Source of the DNA: Anseranas semipalmata
Taxonomy: Eukaryota; Chordata; Aves; Anseriformes; Anseranatidae
DNA length: 64,000 nucleotides
Direction of reading: 5' to 3'
NCBI GenBank assembly: GCA_013399115.1
Contig: VXAA01006450.1
Coordinates: forward strand, 26,335 to 90,334
The notes under the pieces are model-generated. The model ran no database searches. It had not been told where the DNA came from and saw only the letters and a program-made list of their open reading frames with translations. Both the position numbers and the translations under genes were made by a program. Shown here one piece after another: positions 63,810 through 64,000 of this stretch; position 1 is the first letter of the stretch; every line of letters starts with the position of its first letter.

Positions 63810-64000
63810 CAGATCTGCTGCAAAATTTAAAACACAATATTTTATTTTTTGGACTGGCCAAAATTGTAAAACATAATTTTGTGATCAGTACAAAGATTGA
63901 ATTCTTCCTTCCTTCCCCCACCCCCCGACACACTGCCTTGCAGGAATGTGGTTTTACACCCTTCTGTCAAACAGATTCCAAAAGGGCAATTTCTTACATA

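Larger units (their letters stand above)
60406..64000 (+). other. KIF13B: KIF13B intron 10, 5' part
   Basis: Intronic sequence from donor gtaagt to the window end. It holds a (GTTT)n tract (60641-60670), a two-copy 33-bp tandem duplication (62566-62631) and a long interrupted A run (63767-63809). No further kinesin exon was found. Confidence 0.85.

Noticed and set aside
1..64000. CRISPR arrays, bacterial operons, tRNA or rRNA genes
   Set aside because: Nothing of this kind was seen; the sequence is vertebrate intronic DNA with one spliced gene.

Overview
The window is a piece of a bird chromosome. It carries several 3' fragments of CR1 LINEs, and one ends in the ATTCTGTG octamer repeat typical of avian CR1. 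Other interspersed repeats are scarce. A vertebrate gene with large introns runs through it on the + strand. The closest group (chicken-like, duck-like or other) cannot be fixed from the sequence alone.

The only gene I can support is KIF13B (also called GAKIN), a kinesin-3 family microtubule motor. Nine consecutive coding exons lie at 10061-10154, 50864-50876, 52968-53028, 54748-54840, 55508-55688, 56087-56174, 57576-57710, 59740-59852 and 60294-60405. Spliced, they give 890 nt in one open frame. This corresponds to about residues 19-315 of the motor domain, counted from the start of the human protein as I remember it. Exon phases agree at every junction. All the hallmark kinesin motifs are present: the P-loop (split by an intron), switch I NEESSRSH, switch II DLAGSE, and the microtubule-binding VPYRDSVLT segment. 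The first exon (start codon and about 18 residues) lies upstream of base 1. The end of the motor domain and all of the FHA, stalk/MAGUK-binding and CAP-Gly regions lie downstream of base 64000. Exon numbers used here assume a single upstream coding exon.

Layout: 1-10060 is the end of intron 1, with a GC-rich first ~110 bases that look like the shore of the promoter CpG island. 10155-50863 is a 40.7-kb intron with no recognisable second gene. It holds a CR1 element interrupted by a 256-base assembly gap (12219-12474), other CR1 fragments, simple repeats and a few CpG-dense pockets. 50877-60293 is the compact motor-domain exon cluster. 60406-64000 is the start of intron 10.

The most interesting structure is a 13-nt microexon (50864-50876) after the 40.7-kb intron. 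Its acceptor is a run of three AGs lying inside a perfect 8-bp hairpin. The microexon is needed to keep the motor domain in frame. I found no unfamiliar multi-gene system, and none is expected in an intron-dominated vertebrate locus. Nearly all other open frames are short chance ORFs.
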